DNA of 64,000 nt, from positions 620,001-684,000 of the forward strand of contig NZ_JAGIOD010000001.1 in the NCBI RefSeq assembly GCF_017876545.1. Reading direction: 5' to 3'. The number at the start of each line of letters is the position of its first letter. Positions within the stretch are counted from its first letter, which is position 1. The notes under the pieces were generated by a model that saw only the letters and a list, made by a program, of their open reading frames with translations, was not told the origin of the DNA and made no database searches. The DNA comes from Brachybacterium sacelli (GTDB taxonomy: Bacteria > Actinomycetota > Actinomycetes > Actinomycetales > Dermabacteraceae). Of this stretch, positions 16,989 through 24,861 are shown in pieces. Both the position numbers and the translations under genes were made by a program.

Positions 16989-18671
16989 TCAGTCCCGCCG
17001 GGACGGCGTCATCGGGACCCGCACCCCGCGCTCGTGGGCGACGGCGTCGGCCCGTGAATAGCCGGCGTCGACGTGGCGGATCACGCCCAGGGCCGGGTCG
17101 TTGGTCAGCAGTCGCTCGAGCTTGCGACGCGCCAGTTCGGTGCCGTCGGCCAGACCGACCTGGCCGGCGTGGATCGAACGGCCGATGCCGACGCCGCCGC
17201 CGTGGTGGATCGACACCCAGGTGGCACCGGAAGAGGTGGAGGTCAGGGCGTTGAGCAGGGGCCAGTCGGCGATCGCGTCGGAGCCGTCGAGCATGGCCTC
17301 GGTCTCGCGGTACGGGGAGGCGACCGAGCCGGAGTCGAGATGGTCACGGCCGATGACGATCGGGGCCTTCACCTTCCCGTCGCGCACGAGGTCGTTGAAG
17401 AGCATCCCGGCGCGGTGGCGCTCCCCGTAGCCGAGCCAGCAGATGCGGGCGGGCAGGCCCTCGAACTCGACGTACTCGTCGGCCGCGTCCAGCCAGCGGT
17501 GGAGGTGCTCGTTCTCGGGGAACAGCTCCTTCAGGGCCGCGTCGGTGACGGCGATGTCCTCGGGGTCTCCGGAGAGCGCGACCCAGCGGAACGGGCCGAG
17601 GCCCTCGCAGAACAGGGGGCGGATGTAGGCGGGCACGAAGCCGGGGAAGGCGAAGGCGCGCTCGTAGCCGGCGTGCCGCGCCTCGTCGCGGATCGAGTTG
17701 CCGTAGTCGAACACCTCGGCGCCCGCGTCCTGGAACTCGACCATGGCCTGGACCTGGCGGGCCATCGACTCGCGGGCCTTCTTGGTGAAGCCCTCCGGAT
17801 CGGCCTCGGCCTCGCGCTGCCACTGCTCGATGCCCACCTCGAGGGGGAGGTAGGACAGCGGATCGTGAGCGCTGGTCTGATCGGTGACGACGTCGACGCG
17901 GAGGTCCCCGGCGCGGTGGCGCGCCAGCAGGGCGGGGAACACCTCGGCGGCGTTGCCGACGATCCCGATCGAGAGCGCGCGCCGCTCCGCCGCGGCGGCG
18001 TTGGCGCGCGCGATGGCGTCCTCGAGGTCCTCGGCGATCTCGTGGCAGTAGCGCTTGGCGACCCGGCGCTCGAGCCGGGCGCGATCCACGTCGGCGATCA
18101 GGCACACGCCGCCGTTGAGGGTGACGGCGAGAGGCTGCGCGCCGCCCATGCCGCCGCAGCCGCCGGTGAGGGTGATGGTGCCCGCGAGCGTGCCGCCGAA
18201 GCGCTTCGCGGCGACGGCCGCGAAGGTCTCGTAGGTGCCCTGGAGGATCCCCTGGGTGGCGATGTAGATCCAGGATCCGGCGGTCATCTGGCCGTACATC
18301 ATCAGGCCCTCGGCCTCGAGCTTGCGGAACTCGGGCCAGGTGGCCCAGTCGCCCACGAGGTTGGAGTTGGCCAGGAGCACCCGCGGGGCCCATTCGTGGG
18401 TGCGCAGCACGCCGACGGGTTTGCCGGACTGGACCAGCAGCGTCTCGTCGTCCTCGAGGTCCGCCAGGGTGTCGACGATCGCGTCGAAGGCCTCCCAGGA
18501 GCGGGCCGCCCGACCGGTGCCCCCGTAGACGACGAGGTCGTCGGGGCGCTCGGCGACCTCGGGATCGAGGTTGTTCATGAGCATGCGCAGCGGGGCCTCG
18601 GTCTGCCAGGACTTCGCGCTGAGAGCGGTTCCGCGCGGGGCGCGGACGGGACGGGCTCCGGGAAGGGTCAT
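16989..18671 (-). CDS. hutU: urocanate hydratase
   Basis: Second step of histidine degradation: urocanate plus water to imidazolone propionate, using tightly bound NAD+ as electrophile. 560 aa, close to the usual 557. The NAD-binding [14 protein letters not shown] segment and the [12 protein letters not shown] signature with C411 (equivalent to Cys410 of Pseudomonas urocanase) are present. Of two adjacent ATGs, the second (18671) lies six bases from AGGAG and is preferred. The frame remains open far upstream through a 27-bp repeat, but that extension has no family support. Confidence 0.95.
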   Translation of the reverse strand: MTLPGARPVRAPRGTALSAKSWQTEAPLRMLMNNLDPEVAERPDDLVVYGGTGRAARSWEAFDAIVDTLADLEDDETLLVQSGKPVGVLRTHEWAPRVLLANSNLVGDWATWPEFRKLEAEGLMMYGQMTAGSWIYIATQGILQGTYETFAAVAAKRFGGTLAGTITLTGGCGGMGGAQPLAVTLNGGVCLIADVDRARLERRVAKRYCHEIAEDLEDAIARANAAAAERRALSIGIVGNAAEVFPALLARHRAGDLRVDVVTDQTSAHDPLSYLPLEVGIEQWQREAEADPEGFTKKARESMARQVQAMVEFQDAGAEVFDYGNSIRDEARHAGYERAFAFPGFVPAYIRPLFCEGLGPFRWVALSGDPEDIAVTDAALKELFPENEHLHRWLDAADEYVEFEGLPARICWLGYGERHRAGMLFNDLVRDGKVKAPIVIGRDHLDSGSVASPYRETEAMLDGSDAIADWPLLNALTSTSSGATWVSIHHGGGVGIGRSIHAGQVGLADGTELARRKLERLLTNDPALGVIRHVDAGYSRADAVAHERGVRVPMTPSRRD

Positions 18672-18766
18672 CATCGGCTCCTGGATCGAGGGCTGTCGCG
18701 GTGTTCCGGACAGGACAGCACCCCGCGCTCCGTCGGGTCGAGGGGGCGCGACCCGATGGTGTCCGG

Positions 18767-18777
18767 TATCCCGGATA
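18767..18777. promoter_or_regulatory. palindrome upstream of hutU
   Basis: TATCCCGGATA, a perfect 11-bp inverted repeat about 95 bases before the hutU start, sits in the likely promoter zone between the start codon and the 27-bp repeats. It may be an operator for the nearby IclR regulator; this is position-based inference only. Confidence 0.35.
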
Positions 18778-18802
18778 GCCTTGTCCGGGTACGGCCTCCC
18801 GA

Positions 18803-18953
18803 TCACCGCGGCCGTGGTGGGGCGCTCGGTCACCGCGGCCGTGGTGGGGCGCTCGGTCACCGCGGCCGTGGTGGGGCGCTCGGTCACCGCGGCTGGGGTG
18901 GGGTGCCCGGTCACCGGCTGGGGCGGGGTGCTCGGTCACCGCGGCTGGGGCGC
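18803..18953. repeat. 27-bp tandem repeat upstream of hutU
   Basis: Three identical 27-bp units (18803-18829, 18830-18856, 18857-18883; each starts TCACCGCGGCC and ends GCGCTCGG), then two degenerate units (18884-18910, 18911-18935) and a partial one. The array fills the space between the channel gene stop and the hutU promoter. A minus-strand frame through it would encode nine-residue VTERPTTAA repeats joined to HutU, but no urocanase has such an N-terminus, so it is read as non-coding. Confidence 0.8.
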
Positions 18954-18981
18954 ACCATCCGGCACCGCAGCCGCCGTGCGG

Positions 18982-19842
18982 TCAGGTGACGACGGAGGGC
19001 GCGTCGATCTCGCTGTCCTGCGCTGCCCGCTCCTTGGTCACCAGCTCCCAGGTGCGCAGGAGGCGCGGGACAGCGAGGATCACCAGGCCGCCGACCATGT
19101 TCAGGGGGATCACCCAGCAGAACCAGATCAACCAGTCGAGGTAGGGGATGTCGGCCCCCGCGTGCATCGCTCCGAAGATCACGGCGGAGCTCAGCGCGCC
19201 GTGGAGCATGCCGAGCCCGACCACCAGGAGCCCGGAGATCAGGGAATTGGCGAGCGTCGCGATGCCCTCGCTCGAGCCCTGGTTCATTCGGGTGATGAGC
19301 GTGATCGTGAAGCCCGCGAGCACGGCGAGGGCGGCGGTCTCGAGGGTCAGTCCCTTCTCCATGTAGCCCATGGCCGACTCGACGAGGACGCCCTCGTAGG
19401 CCGGGAAGGCCGCGACCACGATCCAGGCGAAGGCCCAGCCGCCGACGAGGTTCGTCACCAGCGTCGTCGCCCACAGCCGCATCAGCTGGCCCCAGGTGCC
19501 GTGCCGGGAGACGACGGCGTTGATCGGCAGCAGGAAGTCCTCGGTGAACAGCTCCGAGTGCGCCAACCGCATCGCGTACAGGCCGATGCCGAACGCCAGC
19601 CCGCCCAGCAGCTCGGAGCCGGTCGCGTGGAGGACCGCGAGCATCGCCATCAGCCCGAGCCCGACGTCGATCCCGCCGAACAGTCCGGTGATCACGAGGG
19701 CTCGCCAGGTGCGGTTCAGCCGGTTCGCGCCCTCGGCGACGGTGGTGCGGAACTCCTCGACCAGCACGTCCTCGACCGGTTCGTCGCTGGCACCGAGCCT
19801 TCGGCGTTCGTCGACCTCGTCACGCTTCGCACGCTGGGCCAT
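18982..19842 (-). CDS. formate/nitrite transporter (FNT) family channel
   Basis: 286 aa protein with six hydrophobic helices in the FNT arrangement: SELFTEDFLLPINAV in the cytoplasmic-pore loop region, a central TITLITRMNQGSSEG and WVIPLNMVGGLVI in the last helices. FNT pentamers conduct formate, nitrite or related small anions. Its place between hutU and the IclR gene suggests it may move formate arising from formamide released by HutG, but that link is inference. The start at 19842 is the first family-consistent ATG, preceded by GAAGGTG. Confidence 0.85.
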   Translation of the reverse strand: MAQRAKRDEVDERRRLGASDEPVEDVLVEEFRTTVAEGANRLNRTWRALVITGLFGGIDVGLGLMAMLAVLHATGSELLGGLAFGIGLYAMRLAHSELFTEDFLLPINAVVSRHGTWGQLMRLWATTLVTNLVGGWAFAWIVVAAFPAYEGVLVESAMGYMEKGLTLETAALAVLAGFTITLITRMNQGSSEGIATLANSLISGLLVVGLGMLHGALSSAVIFGAMHAGADIPYLDWLIWFCWVIPLNMVGGLVILAVPRLLRTWELVTKERAAQDSEIDAPSVVT

Positions 19843-19902
19843 GGCGGCACCTTCTCTCGCGGAGTCCTGGGGCGGCGCACGCTACCAGCAGCGGGTGGAC
19901 CC

Positions 19903-20685
19903 TCAGGGTGCGGGCGGGCGGCGGCCGTGCAGGCGCCGCGACAGCTCGCTCGCGGCCTCGGTCACCGCGGCCACGAGAGGGTTCCGCTCGGCGTCGCCGA
20001 CGCGGCTCTCGAGGTAGGTCAGGGCGACTGCGGCCGCCGGCCAGTCCGCATGGTCGTGGACCACGGCGGCGACCGACCCGAAGTCGTCGGTCACCTCCCC
20101 GGACTCCCGCGCGAAACCGTCCCTCCGCACGGCAGTCAGCAGGTCACGCAGCTGCGCGGGCGTGGCGGGGCCCGGAGCATCGGTGCGGGCAGTGAAGTCG
20201 GCGGTGCTGCCAAACAGGGCCCGGAGCTGAGCGGGCGGCAGCTCGGCGAGGATCGCGCGGCCGCTCGCGGTCAGGTGCGCGGACAGCCGCACGCCCACGT
20301 CGGTGACCAGGCTCGGCCGATTCCGCGCGCGCTCCTCGATCACGTAGAGCACGTCACGCCCGTGGAGCACCGCGAGATGACCGGACTCCCCGACGTCGTC
20401 GACCATCGTCTCGATCACGCGCCGACCGACCCGCGCGAGCGGCTCCTGGCGCAGGTAGGCGCCGGAGAGCTCGTGCGCCGCCGGGCCGAGGCCGTACAGC
20501 CGCTCCTCCCCCAGGTGCATGACGTATCCGTGCTCGACGAGGTTCGCGAGCAGGTCGTAGGTGCGCGAGCGCGGCAGGTCCAGCTCCTCGGCGAGCCGCG
20601 CCGCCGCGATCGGGGAGCGGCGCGAGGCGAGGACGGTCAGCACACGCAGCGTCGCGTCGGCGGCCGGGACTTTCGGGGGTGCCAT
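19903..20685 (-). CDS. IclR-family transcriptional regulator
   Basis: DNA-binding regulator of 260 aa with an N-terminal IclR winged helix (ADATLRVLTVLASRRSPIAAARLAEEL, about residues 8-70) and a C-terminal effector domain containing LTASGRAILAELP and the GFARESGEVTDDFGSVAAVV signature region. The ATG at 20685 has GAGG six bases upstream; an ATG at 20700 lacks one. It is divergent from hutG across 43 bp and heads the minus-strand hut/channel run, so it most likely regulates histidine utilisation. No HutC-type repressor is present in the window. Confidence 0.88.
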   Translation of the reverse strand: MAPPKVPAADATLRVLTVLASRRSPIAAARLAEELDLPRSRTYDLLANLVEHGYVMHLGEERLYGLGPAAHELSGAYLRQEPLARVGRRVIETMVDDVGESGHLAVLHGRDVLYVIEERARNRPSLVTDVGVRLSAHLTASGRAILAELPPAQLRALFGSTADFTARTDAPGPATPAQLRDLLTAVRRDGFARESGEVTDDFGSVAAVVHDHADWPAAAVALTYLESRVGDAERNPLVAAVTEAASELSRRLHGRRPPAP

Positions 20686-20728
20686 GATGTGCCTCAGCAT
20701 GCCACCGACCACGAGGTGAGGAGCCCCG

Positions 20729-21763
20729 ATGACGAACTCCCCCGGCGACGTCGCCGCTCTCTGGAGCGGGCGGCACGACGGCGACGGCCCCGAGCACGCC
20801 CGCTGGCACCAGGCGGTGCAAGTGCTGAGGGCGGACGGGAACGCTCCTCGCGGGACGACGGCAGGCCCGGCCTTCGCCGGGGCGTCGGCCGAGGATCCGC
20901 ACGTCGCGCTGCTGGGCTTCCGCTCGGAGGAGGGCGTGCGCCGCAACCGCGGGCGCGTGGGGGCGGCCGGAGGGCCGGCCGCGCTGCGTCGGGCGCTGTC
21001 CCCGCTCGCGCTGCACGGCCCGCTCGCCCGCCGCGAGATGGGGCTGCATGATCTGGGGGACGCCGAGACCGTCGGCGGAGACCTCGAGGGCGGGCAGGCC
21101 CGCGCGGCGGCGCTGACCACGGCCGCGCTCGATCGGCCGGGCGCGCGCTTGAGCATCGTGCTCGGCGGCGGGCACGAGACGGCCTGGTCCTCGTACCGGG
21201 GCCTGATGGGCTCCGGTCTCGGGCCGAGGGCGGGGCAGCGCTGGGGCGTACTGAACCTCGACGCGCATTTCGACCTGCGCGAGGAGCCGCACCCGACCTC
21301 GGGCACACCCTTCGCGCAGATGGCGGCGGCCGAGCGACGGTCCGGCCGAGACCTGCGCTACGCGGTGCTGGGGATCGCCGAGCCCTCCAACACCGGCGTG
21401 CTGTTCGACCGCGCCCGGTCGCTCGGCGTGCGGTGGTGGACCGATCAGCAGTGTCTGGAGGCCGGGGCTGCCGGGATCCAGGAGTTCGTCGAGGAGTTCA
21501 CCGCTGGCCTGGACATCCTCTACCTGACGATCGATCTGGACGTGTTGCCGGCGGCCACCGCGCCGGGGGTCTCGGCTCCCGCGGCCTACGGGGTGCCGCT
21601 ACCGCTGATCGCCGCGGCAGTGCAGGCCGCAGCGGGAAGCGGGAAGCTCACGCTGCTCGACGTCGTGGAGCTGAACCCCTCGCTCGACCTCGACGGACGC
21701 ACCGCCCGCACCGCCGCCCGCCTCATCGACGATGCCGTGCGCGGGGTCGTCGCCGGTGCCTGA
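20729..21763 (+). CDS. hutG: formimidoylglutamase
   Basis: Final step of the cluster's pathway: N-formimidoyl-L-glutamate to L-glutamate plus formamide. 344 aa ureohydrolase-fold enzyme with the binuclear manganese ligands visible: H149 in GGGHET, D178/H180/D182 in LNLDAHFDL, D269/D271 in LTIDLDVLPA. The ATG at 20729 follows GAGGTGAGGAG. It is transcribed away from the IclR gene and towards a 41-bp repeat array. No HutF/deformylase alternative is seen, so the formamide-releasing route is inferred. Confidence 0.93.
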   Translation: MTNSPGDVAALWSGRHDGDGPEHARWHQAVQVLRADGNAPRGTTAGPAFAGASAEDPHVALLGFRSEEGVRRNRGRVGAAGGPAALRRALSPLALHGPLARREMGLHDLGDAETVGGDLEGGQARAAALTTAALDRPGARLSIVLGGGHETAWSSYRGLMGSGLGPRAGQRWGVLNLDAHFDLREEPHPTSGTPFAQMAAAERRSGRDLRYAVLGIAEPSNTGVLFDRARSLGVRWWTDQQCLEAGAAGIQEFVEEFTAGLDILYLTIDLDVLPAATAPGVSAPAAYGVPLPLIAAAVQAAAGSGKLTLLDVVELNPSLDLDGRTARTAARLIDDAVRGVVAGA

Positions 21764-21815
21764 TCTCCTCGCGGCGTGACCACGCTGTGGTCCGCTGCCG
21801 CCGGACACTCAGGCT

Positions 21816-22020
21816 GCCCACACCCGAGAACCGGCGCTATGGCATGCGCACCGGCAGCCCACCGCCGAGAACTGGCGCCATAGCATGCGCACTGGCAGCC
21901 CACACCCGAGAACCGGCGCCATGGCATGCGCACCGGCACTCCACACCCGAAAACTGGCGCTACAGCATGCGCACTGGCAGCCCACCGTCGAGAACTGGCG
22001 CTATGGCATGCGCACTGGCT
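21816..22020. repeat. 41-bp tandem repeat array, five units
   Basis: Five exactly phased 41-bp units start at 21816, 21857, 21898, 21939 and 21980. Each holds the core ACYGGCGCYAYRGCATGCGCACYGGC, in which ACYGGC recurs about two helical turns apart. Units 1 and 3 carry ACCGGC at both sites, units 2, 4 and 5 ACTGGC, suggesting an older 82-bp duplication. Because 41 is not a multiple of three and no open frame spans it sensibly, it is non-coding. It lies between the convergent hutG and GNAT genes. Confidence 0.9.
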
Positions 22021-22051
22021 ATTTCGCCAGAACGAATGCTATAGCGCCAGT
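21994..22051. terminator. large imperfect hairpin ending the 41-bp array
   Basis: The last repeat unit (arm 21994-22019) is followed after six bases by an inverted sixth copy (22026-22051); 22 of 26 positions pair. The structure stands between convergent genes and could terminate both transcripts, although there is no T-tract. It may equally be a by-product of repeat inversion. Confidence 0.5.
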
Positions 22052-22089
22052 ACCCGACCATCTCCCCTTCGGCAGCGAGCAGCTGGCCG

Positions 22090-22881
22090 TCATCGCAGGC
22101 GCTCGAACGTGCCTCTCTCCGGGTCAAGGTCGGCGCCGGGCTCGGCGTTTGGCTCGGGCCAGTTGCCTGGCTCCTCCTCGTGCTCGGTGTCGGGCTCGGC
22201 GTCGTGCTCGGGCCAGGTGTCGGGCTTGTCCCCGGGCCCGGTGTCGGGATCGTGCTCGGTGTCGTGCTTCGGCTCGGTGTCCTGCTCGGTGTCGTGCCCG
22301 GACTCGCTCGGCTGCCAGCGGGAGTCGACCAGCTGGAACAGACGGCAGTCGACCCAGTCTCCGCCGAGCCGCAGGTAGGACGGCGCGAGCCCGTACTCGA
22401 GGAACCCGCACCGCTCGAGCAGATGCGCGGAGGCCTCGTTGCCGACCTGCACCTCGGCCTGCAGGCGGTGCAGGCGGAGGGCGCCGAAGGCCACCGCGAT
22501 CGCGGTGCGGACGGCGTGGGTGGCGATGCCGCGGCCGGTGACGGCGTGGTCCACCCAGTAGCCCAGCGAGGCGGACTCGAAAGCGCCGCGGGTGATGCCT
22601 GCGAGGGTGAGCCGGCCGACGAGGCGGGGAGGGCGCTCCTCCTCGAGATAGATCCCCAGCGGCAGGCTGCGCCCGGCCTCACGGTCGGCCAGGGCGTGGG
22701 CGATGGCGGTGCGCTGCCCGGCCGCGGTGAACCAGGCCTCCTCCCGGACGGGGGCGCCCATCAGGAGCTGCTCCCGGTTGCGAGTCTCGAGGTCGGCGAG
22801 GGTGGGGGCGTCGGCGGTGGTGAGCAGTCTCAGGGTGACCTGCTCGCGACGGACGGGGTGGAACGAGGCGGGGCCGGGCAT
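22090..22881 (-). CDS. GNAT-family (RimJ-like) N-acetyltransferase with acidic tail
   Basis: 263 aa. Residues about 10-185 form a RimJ/RimL-type GNAT domain: VTLRLLTTADAPTLADLE at the start, YWVDHAVTGRGIATHAVR as the acetyl-CoA loop and NEASAHLLERCGFLEYG near the end. Known relatives acetylate ribosomal proteins or small amines. The last ~70 residues are a low-complexity His/Asp/Glu/Pro tail (HDTEQDTEPKHDTEHD and similar) absent from normal GNATs. The start at 22881 leaves only 5 bp to the DinB gene stop, so the two are probably co-transcribed. Target unknown. Confidence 0.82.
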   Translation of the reverse strand: MPGPASFHPVRREQVTLRLLTTADAPTLADLETRNREQLLMGAPVREEAWFTAAGQRTAIAHALADREAGRSLPLGIYLEEERPPRLVGRLTLAGITRGAFESASLGYWVDHAVTGRGIATHAVRTAIAVAFGALRLHRLQAEVQVGNEASAHLLERCGFLEYGLAPSYLRLGGDWVDCRLFQLVDSRWQPSESGHDTEQDTEPKHDTEHDPDTGPGDKPDTWPEHDAEPDTEHEEEPGNWPEPNAEPGADLDPERGTFERLR

Positions 22882-22886
22882 GCGCC

Positions 22887-23402
22887 TCAGTATCCGGTAC
22901 GCCCGTCGATCGTCTCCCGCAGCAGGTCCAGGTGGCCGAGGTGGCGGGCGTACTCCTCGATCAGGTGGGTGAGGATCCACCGCAGGGTCACGGGACGGCC
23001 ATGGCGCTGACCTCGGACCGGACCGTCGAGGTCGATCCAGCTCGCCTGGGCGGCGCGGGTGGTCACGAGCTCCTCGCGGTAGCGCTCCACATCGGCGAGC
23101 GCGGTCGCAGGGTCGATGTCGTCGAAGTCCGCATCCGGCCTGTCGGGGGTGCTGTGAGGCAGCGTCAGCTGCTCGTCCAGGAGCACTCGGCGCAGCCAGG
23201 ACGCCTCGACGTCGGTGAGGTGGCGGACGAGGCCGATCGGGCTCAGCGTCGACGGCGGGACGGAGCGGAGGCACAGCTGCTCGGCGTCGAGTCCCGCGAT
23301 CTTGGTCAGCAGGGTCTGGCGGTAGAAGTCGACCCAGTGATCGAGGGTCTCCCGCTCCGCAGCGGCCATCGGTCCGAAGCGGCGGGTGTCGTCAGCAGTC
23401 AT
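22887..23402 (-). CDS. DinB-like (DUF664) protein
   Basis: 171 aa four-helix protein of the DinB/YfiT-like superfamily, DUF664 branch. The characteristic LSPIGLVRHLTDVEASWLRR segment near residue 55 and the late ILTHLIEEYARHLGHLDLLRE contribute the spaced His residues that usually bind a divalent metal. The ATG at 23402 begins MTADDTRRFG. Family members include bacillithiol- or mycothiol-dependent transferases, but function here is unproven. It is divergent from the phosphotransferase gene at 23510. Confidence 0.82.
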   Translation of the reverse strand: MTADDTRRFGPMAAAERETLDHWVDFYRQTLLTKIAGLDAEQLCLRSVPPSTLSPIGLVRHLTDVEASWLRRVLLDEQLTLPHSTPDRPDADFDDIDPATALADVERYREELVTTRAAQASWIDLDGPVRGQRHGRPVTLRWILTHLIEEYARHLGHLDLLRETIDGRTGY

Positions 23403-23509
23403 GGAGGAACCGTCGCACGTGTGCGGTGCGAGGACCAACGAATACTTCGGCCCCGGGAGACCGCAGCACCGCCGCGTAGGATCGATGCACCCGCGCCCCA
23501 GGAGTCGAC

Positions 23510-24658
23510 ATGGTCCCCGTTCGTCCCGGCCACCCCACGGCTCTGCTGGACCCGGCCTCCTCCGCGATGGGCCGACGACTGGTCGAGGCCTGGCGCAGCG
23601 GCACCCTCGTCCTGCCCCTGCGCGAGGACGTCTCCCCCGTGCGTCTTCCCGGGCTGCACCGGTCGGTGCTGCCGTCCTCGCTCTCCGGCCCGGCCCGCGC
23701 GGTCCTGGCCGGCGTCGGCGAGCGCTTCGCCGCCTGGCGCGTGATCCCGCACGAGAACGCCGCGGTCATCGTGCGGATCCCCCACATCGCACCCTCCGAG
23801 CTGCAGCAGGACCTCGTCCACGAGATCGCGGCGCTGGCGATGGTCCCCCGCGAGGTGGGCCCCACCCCGATCGCCGTGCACGACGACCCCGCCAGCAGCC
23901 CTCTCGGCCATCCGTACGTGGTCACGACCGACGTGACCGGCACCGCGGCTGCGCCCGAGAGCTGGACCGCCCGTCACCTGGAGACCCATGCCGCACGGCT
24001 CGCGCAGCTGCACTCCGTGCCCGCTCCGGGGCGAGGACCGGTCACGCTCGGGGAGGACCCCTGGGCCGCGGTCCCGCCCGGACCGCCCTCGCTGCTGCGA
24101 GAGGTCGAGCAGGAGGCCGCTTCCTGGGGTGAGCTGCACGGAGGCGTGATCGCCGAGCACGGGCTCGAACCGTTCGTGGAGGCCGCGCTGGAGCGGGTCG
24201 CGGGGGTCGAGGAGGAGATCGCGGATCTGGACGGCTTCGTCCTCGCCCATGGCGACCTGTGCGCCACGAACATCCTGTGGCACCACGCGGGCGCGGACTC
24301 CGCGGACCCCGTCGTGCGCTACATCGACTTCGAGTGGGCGCAGGGCGATGACCCCGCGCGCGACCTGGCGATCATCGGCGGCTCCGTGCACGGCGGCCCC
24401 TGGTACGTGCCGCTGGACGAGCAGCAGGTCGACGCCTTCGTCCGCGCCTACGTGCGTGCCCGCGGCGAGCTGGGCGAAGTGCCCGTCTCGGCCGCCGACG
24501 TCGGCGCCCTGCGCGGGCGGATGCGGGTGTGGACCGCCTACGAACGCACCGCGATGCTCGTGCACGTCGCCTCACGCGCCGCGACCCGGGCCGCGCACCG
24601 TCGGGTGCTGCCGGTGCTGCACGACTCCCTGGCGCGGGAGCTCGAGCTCCCCGTCTGA
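23510..24658 (+). CDS. APH-type phosphotransferase
   Basis: 382 aa protein-kinase-fold enzyme of the aminoglycoside phosphotransferase family. The catalytic-loop HGDLCATN motif and the metal-binding YIDFEWAQGDDPARDL are clear in the second half, while the N-terminal lobe is less conserved. Most chromosomal members phosphorylate small metabolites such as choline or amino sugars rather than antibiotics, so no resistance is claimed. The ATG at 23510 has GGAG five bases upstream. Divergent from the DinB gene; followed by a 203-bp gap. Confidence 0.82.
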   Translation: MVPVRPGHPTALLDPASSAMGRRLVEAWRSGTLVLPLREDVSPVRLPGLHRSVLPSSLSGPARAVLAGVGERFAAWRVIPHENAAVIVRIPHIAPSELQQDLVHEIAALAMVPREVGPTPIAVHDDPASSPLGHPYVVTTDVTGTAAAPESWTARHLETHAARLAQLHSVPAPGRGPVTLGEDPWAAVPPGPPSLLREVEQEAASWGELHGGVIAEHGLEPFVEAALERVAGVEEEIADLDGFVLAHGDLCATNILWHHAGADSADPVVRYIDFEWAQGDDPARDLAIIGGSVHGGPWYVPLDEQQVDAFVRAYVRARGELGEVPVSAADVGALRGRMRVWTAYERTAMLVHVASRAATRAAHRRVLPVLHDSLARELELPV

Positions 24659-24861
24659 CCTCCGCCCGCGGGCGGTCGGGTGCGCTGCGGGCAGCATTGT
24701 GAGAGAGGTCCCGGGGCGACGGACGCCACCGCTGTCGGGCGCACCCGAGGACTATGCTCGTGCGGTCCCTCGTGCGCCGGAGCCCTGCCGGTCGATGCTC
24801 CCCCTTGCGCGCCGCCGGCCCGTGGCTGCGGACGCCCCTCCGCCCTGAGAAGAGCACCACC

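Noticed and set aside
18672-18914. N-terminal extension of HutU with nine-residue repeats
   Set aside because: Open only because the 27-bp repeat lacks stops. Urocanases begin near the chosen ATG, which has a good ribosome site.
21816-22054. CRISPR array
   Set aside because: Units abut with no unique spacers and no cas genes are nearby; it is a tandem repeat.
21835-22066. Short peptide genes in the 41-bp array
   Set aside because: The period is not a multiple of three, frames change from unit to unit and no ribosome site is seen.
23510-24658. Aminoglycoside resistance gene
   Set aside because: The kinase-fold motifs are shared by many metabolic kinases; nothing specific for antibiotics and no mobile context.
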